Shown: piece by piece, positions 14,475 through 17,731 of the stretch
How the letters are laid out: every line of letters begins with the position of its first letter
Numbering within the stretch: the first letter of the stretch is position 1
Origin: Beijerinckiaceae bacterium
Lineage (GTDB): Bacteria > Pseudomonadota > Alphaproteobacteria > Rhizobiales > Beijerinckiaceae
Assembly (NCBI GenBank): GCA_022702195.1
Contig: JAKONB010000150.1
Span: 1-17,731 of the forward strand
Reading direction: 5' to 3'
DNA: 17,731 bases
Program-made: the position numbers and the translations under genes
The notes under the pieces: model-generated
The model's input: only the letters and a program-made list of their open reading frames with translations
Databases searched by the model: none
Told to the model about the DNA's origin: nothing

Positions 14475-15580
14475 CCTCCATTCCCGACATCCGGCCCGGC
14501 TCCACCCTCGGTATCGTGGGGGGCGGCCAGCTCGGCCGCATGATCGCGCTCGCCGCCGCCAATCACGGCCTCAAGGTCCACATCTTCGCCCCCGACGACG
14601 ACAGCCCGGCCTTCGACGTCGCGGCTGAACGCACCGTTGCAGCCTATGACGACGTTGCAGCGCTCGCGCGCTTCGCCGCGAGCGTCGATGTGGTGACCTA
14701 CGAGTTCGAGAATATCCCGGCCGCCGCCGCCGAGGCCCTGGCTGCCAAGGCGCCGCTGCACCCCAACGCCGCCGCCCTGGCGACGACGCAGGACCGGCTC
14801 GCCGAGAAGACCTTCATCAACGCCCTCGGGATCGAGACCGCGCCGTTCCGCGCCGTGGACGATGCCGCCGGCCTCGCGCGGGCGCTCGCCGAGATCGGCC
14901 GGCCGGCCGTACTCAAGACCCGCCGCTTCGGCTATGACGGCAAGGGCCAGCGGATGATCCGGGCCGACGAAGCCGTTGATGTGGAAGCCATTTTCGCCGA
15001 GTTTTCCGGGGCGCCCTGCATCCTCGAAGGCTTCGTGCCGTTCGCGGGCGAGATCTCGGTGGTGGCCGCGCGCGGCACGGACGGGGCCTTCGCCGCCTAC
15101 GATCCCTGCGCCAACGAGCATCGCAACCACATCCTCGCGGTGACCCGCGTGCCCGCCCCCGGCATCGCGCCGCAGACCGAGGCCGCCGCCATCGGCATCG
15201 CCCGGCGGATCGCCGAGGCGCTGGACTATGTCGGGGTGCTGGCCGTCGAGATGTTCCTGGTGGCCCAGGCCGATGGCCCGTCCCGGGTGGTGGTCAACGA
15301 GATCGCCCCCCGGGTCCACAATTCGGGCCATTGGACCATCGAGGGCGCGACCACCTCGCAATTCGCCCAGCATGTCCGCGCCGTCTGCGGCTGGCCGCTT
15401 GGCGATCCGGCCCGCGTCGCGGGACGCGCGGTGGAGATGCACAACCTCATCGGCGACGAGGTCGACGATTGGGCGGCGATCCTGGCCCGGCCTGGGGCGC
15501 AGCTGCATCTCTACGGCAAGGGCGAGGCCCGTCCCGGCCGGAAGATGGGCCACGTCACTTGGCTGCTGCCCCCGGCCTGA
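14471..15580 (+). CDS. purK: N5-carboxyaminoimidazole ribonucleotide synthase (ATP-grasp)
   Basis: PurK carboxylates AIR with bicarbonate and ATP to N5-CAIR, feeding PurE. The 369-residue protein shows the nucleotide-binding GIVGGGQLGRM (14-24), TYEFENIP (76-83), the ATP-grasp loop KTRRFGYDGKGQ (149-160), EGFVPFAGEISVVAARG (186-202) and the metal/ATP site VNEIAPRVHNSGHWTIEG (275-292). No ATG fits; the start is TTG at 14471-14473, sharing bases with the purE stop (TTGA), and it lacks a Shine-Dalgarno. Translation is therefore probably coupled to termination of purE. This overlap fixes the stoichiometric pairing of the two enzymes. Confidence 0.95.
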   Translation: MTSIPDIRPGSTLGIVGGGQLGRMIALAAANHGLKVHIFAPDDDSPAFDVAAERTVAAYDDVAALARFAASVDVVTYEFENIPAAAAEALAAKAPLHPNAAALATTQDRLAEKTFINALGIETAPFRAVDDAAGLARALAEIGRPAVLKTRRFGYDGKGQRMIRADEAVDVEAIFAEFSGAPCILEGFVPFAGEISVVAARGTDGAFAAYDPCANEHRNHILAVTRVPAPGIAPQTEAAAIGIARRIAEALDYVGVLAVEMFLVAQADGPSRVVVNEIAPRVHNSGHWTIEGATTSQFAQHVRAVCGWPLGDPARVAGRAVEMHNLIGDEVDDWAAILARPGAQLHLYGKGEARPGRKMGHVTWLLPPA

Positions 15581-15610
15581 CCCCGCGAAACCGCGTCCTG
15601 CGCGTCACAC

Positions 15611-15636
15611 CGGCCGGCCCACTGCGCCGCCGGCCG
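15611..15636 (+). terminator. G/C hairpin downstream of purK
   Basis: An 8-bp perfect stem CGGCCGGC/GCCGGCCG with a 10-base loop lies ~30 bases past the purK stop. It is a plausible operon-end structure. No U-run follows, so it could equally be incidental G/C symmetry. Confidence 0.4.
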
Positions 15637-15849
15637 CCCCATCGCGGCCGGATCGGCGCCCCAGCCATACCTTCGCCACATCCGAACGCTTGAGCGGGTT
15701 CGAAGACCGTTCTTAAGCACACGTTCACCGTCGCGCGGGAATGTGCCGGGACCCGGTGCCAGACCGACGTCGGCGCGGGGTCTTTGCGATAAGTGCGGTT
15801 GTCGATGGCGGGGGCGCATATGCGGCGCGGTCCGGGGGAGTGCGGATCC

Positions 15850-16725
15850 ATGACGGTTGTGAAGCTGCGGGCATCGAAGGCGGGGTTGATCGGAGCCGCC
15901 GCGCTCGTGGCCGGCGCGCTCGGCGGTTGCGAAACCTATGGCGGCGGAGCCACGGCCACGCGCCAGTTCGCGGTGCTCGAGACGGACAAGACCGGCGCCA
16001 CCAACGTCAACATCGCGTCGCTGACCGATGTGATCCAGCGCAACCCGAACGACGCGGCGGCCTACAACACCCGCGGCGCCGCCTATGCGCGGTCGGGCCA
16101 GTTCAACGATGCCATCGCGGATTTCACCAAGGCGGTGCAGATCGATCCCAACTCGGCCTCAGCCTACAACAACCGCGCGCTCGCCCAGCGCCAGGTTGGC
16201 CGTGACGACGCGGCCCTGCAGGACTTCTCCAAGGCGATCGCCGCCGATCCCAATTACGGCCCGGCCTATATCGGCCGCGCCAACGTGCTGCGTGCCCGGG
16301 GCGACCTCGATGGTGCCACCAACGACCTCAACCAGGCGATTCGCCTCGCTCCGGAATCGGCCGAAGCGTATCACGCCCGTGGCCTCGTCCGTCAGAAGCA
16401 GGGCCAGAACATCCAGGCCATCGGCGATTTCGACGCCGCCATCGACCGCAACCCCTTCGTGGCCGCGCCCTACGCTGCCCGTGGTCAGAGCCTGATTGCC
16501 ACGAACCAGTACGACAAGGCGATCGAGGACTACAACGCGGCCCTCAACGTCAACAATCAGGACGCCACCTCCTGGGCCTATCGCGGGCTGGCTTACGAGA
16601 AGTCGAACCGCAAGAAGGAGGCGGTGGAGAGCTATCAGCGCGCCGCGCAGATCGACCCCGGCAATCCGCTGGCCAAGCAGGGCCTCGGCCGGGTCCAGGG
16701 CGGCGTCGGCTCGCTGTTCAACTGA
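15850..16725 (+). CDS. TPR-repeat lipoprotein
   Basis: This is a 291-residue envelope lipoprotein and protein-interaction scaffold. Residues 1-26 are a signal sequence (hydrophobic AGLIGAAALVAGALGGC) with a lipobox-like L-G-G-C and Cys27 as the lipidation site. After a ~40-residue spacer come six uninterrupted 34-residue TPR units at 69-102, 103-136, 137-170, 171-204, 205-238 and 239-272, each with the A-Y..RG..... .G....A..D...AI...P pattern, then a short Gly-rich tail ending SLFN. The ATG at 15850 has GGGGAG 9 bases upstream and alone gives the signal peptide; an upstream ATG at 15793 does not. It resembles NlpI-type proteins. The gene is convergent with glpX and separated from purK by 269 bases, so it is a separate unit. 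The partner is unknown. Confidence 0.88.
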   Translation: MTVVKLRASKAGLIGAAALVAGALGGCETYGGGATATRQFAVLETDKTGATNVNIASLTDVIQRNPNDAAAYNTRGAAYARSGQFNDAIADFTKAVQIDPNSASAYNNRALAQRQVGRDDAALQDFSKAIAADPNYGPAYIGRANVLRARGDLDGATNDLNQAIRLAPESAEAYHARGLVRQKQGQNIQAIGDFDAAIDRNPFVAAPYAARGQSLIATNQYDKAIEDYNAALNVNNQDATSWAYRGLAYEKSNRKKEAVESYQRAAQIDPGNPLAKQGLGRVQGGVGSLFN

Positions 16726-16774
16726 CGTTTGGCCCCCCCGGCGGCTCGCAAGATCCGCCGGGCTCGAGCGAAGC

Positions 16775-16811
16775 CCAAATCCGCTATCCCGAAGGGATCA
16801 ACCGGATTTGG
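16775..16811. terminator. Hairpin between convergent TPR gene and glpX
   Basis: A 9-bp stem CCAAATCCG/CGGATTTGG (16775-16783 / 16803-16811) encloses a smaller ATCCC-GAA-GGGAT hairpin. It lies ~50 bases past the TPR gene stop and ~33 bases past the glpX stop on the other strand, so it can end transcripts from both sides. It lacks a U-run. Its form also resembles a dispersed palindromic repeat. Confidence 0.55.
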
Positions 16812-16843
16812 TATGAGGCAAGCCTCTGGCGAGAGGCGCTCGC

Positions 16844-17731
16844 TCAGGCCTCGAAGCGCTGCATCCGGCGGTGCTCGCCGTGGATGCGCCGCACCGTACC
16901 GGTGGCCGAACGGTACACCACCGTCTCGGTCTCGATGAGACCCGGCTTGAAGCGGACCCCCTTGAGCAGGGCGCCGTCGGTGACGCCGGTGGCGGCCACA
17001 ATCACGTCCCCACGCGCCATGTCGTGCAGCTCGTATTTCCGGTTCGGATCGGCGATGCCCATCCGGGCCGCGCGCTCACGCTTGTCGTGGCTGTCGAGGA
17101 TGAGACGGCCCTGCATGTGGCCGCCGATGCAGCGTAGCACGCCGGCGGCGATCACCCCCTCGGGAGCGGCGCCCGTGCCGAGATAGATGTCCGCCCCGGT
17201 CGCCTCGGGGCTCGTCGTGTGGATGATCGCCGCGATGTCACCGTCCGATATCAGTCGGATGCCGGCGCCGGTCTCGCGCACGGCGGCGACCAGCGCCATG
17301 TGGCGCGGCCGGTCCAGAATGATCGCGGTGATCTGGGCCGGATCGACGCCCTTGTGCCGCGCCAGGGCGGCGATGTTCTCGGCCGGGCTCGCATCGAGGT
17401 CGACGAGACCCTCTGGGTAGCCGGGGCCGATGGCGATTTTCTGCATGTAGACGTCGGGGGCGGCCAGGAGCGAGCCATGCTCGGCCAGGGCCGTCACCGC
17501 GATGGCGCCCGGCATGTCCTTCGCGCACAGGGTCGTGCCTTCGAGGGGATCGACGGCGATATCCACCCGGGGGCCGACGCCAGTTCCGAGGCGCTCGCCG
17601 ACATAGAGCGAGGCGGCCTCGTTCCGCTCACCTTCACCGATCACCACGGTGCCGTCGATGGGCAATTCGGCAAGTTCGGCCCGCATCGCTTCCACCGCGG
17701 CCTGGTCGGCTTCCCGCTCCTTGCCCTGACC
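16844..17731 (-). CDS. glpX: Fructose-1,6-bisphosphatase class II (GlpX), C-terminal part
   Basis: GlpX hydrolyses fructose 1,6-bisphosphate to fructose 6-phosphate in gluconeogenesis. Some homologues also act on sedoheptulose 1,7-bisphosphate in carbon-fixing or methylotrophic bacteria. The window holds 295 residues up to the stop; the first ~35-40 (including the start) lie outside. Class II motifs are seen: DGTVVIGEGE (metal site), AVDPLEGTTLCA (metal/phosphate site), APDVYMQKIAIGPGYPEGLVD, SDGDIAA, GTGAAPEGVIAAGVLR, then DMARGDVIVAATGVTDGALLKG near the C terminus. It ends RRMQRFEA. It is oriented against the TPR gene with a shared 3' hairpin. Whether it also has SBPase activity cannot be told from sequence. 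Confidence 0.96.
   Translation of the reverse strand, partial: GQGKEREADQAAVEAMRAELAELPIDGTVVIGEGERNEAASLYVGERLGTGVGPRVDIAVDPLEGTTLCAKDMPGAIAVTALAEHGSLLAAPDVYMQKIAIGPGYPEGLVDLDASPAENIAALARHKGVDPAQITAIILDRPRHMALVAAVRETGAGIRLISDGDIAAIIHTTSPEATGADIYLGTGAAPEGVIAAGVLRCIGGHMQGRLILDSHDKRERAARMGIADPNRKYELHDMARGDVIVAATGVTDGALLKGVRFKPGLIETETVVYRSATGTVRRIHGEHRRMQRFEA

Overview
The window is chromosomal DNA, roughly two-thirds G+C, from an alphaproteobacterium of the order Hyphomicrobiales. Methylobacterium or a close relative is my best guess. The basis is the gyrA/ssb neighbourhood, the paired YdcH (DUF465) genes beside purEK, a GTTC-N7-GTTC (alphaproteobacterial LexA-type) site, CGTT-type stress-promoter-like sequences, and short palindromic repeats of the kind scattered through such genomes. 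The genus is inferred, not proven. Both ends cut genes: gyrA on the left and glpX on the right. No rRNA, tRNA, CRISPR array, transposase or phage gene was seen.

Layout. (1) 1-5.0 kb: the start of gyrA (minus); a secreted small catalase-family peroxidase (plus); a 53-residue lipoprotein-like ORF (plus); an intergenic stretch with two palindromic repeats; ssb (minus) with a good LexA-type site upstream; and a zinc-independent MDR oxidoreductase of the CurA type (minus). (2) 5.0-7.2 kb: a secreted DUF4174 protein (plus), a secreted glycine/tyrosine-rich protein (minus) and an exported phosphodiester-glycosidase-fold protein (plus). (3) 7.2-13.1 kb, all minus: a YqjM-type old yellow enzyme tightly followed by a small acidic protein of unknown function, a large-subunit catalase (KatE type) and a propionyl-CoA synthetase (PrpE). 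(4) 13.3-16.7 kb: two divergent YdcH-type small proteins, the purE-purK pair (4-base overlap of stop and start) and a TPR lipoprotein with six uninterrupted 34-residue repeats. (5) 16.8 kb to the end: glpX (minus).

How the genes fit together. Most of the window is housekeeping: DNA topology and repair (gyrA, ssb), purine synthesis (purEK), gluconeogenesis or sugar-phosphate turnover (glpX) and propionate activation (prpE). A redox/stress theme runs through the rest: two unrelated-size catalase-family enzymes in different compartments, two flavin/NADPH enone-type reductases, and a stress-sigma-like promoter candidate at katE. No cluster here looks like a new multi-gene system. The items most worth following up are the composite palindromic repeat family placed just outside stop codons, the glutamine at the quinolone-contact position of GyrA, the LexA-type site kept at ssb although uvrA is not next to it, and the uncharacterised 118-residue protein coupled to the old yellow enzyme.
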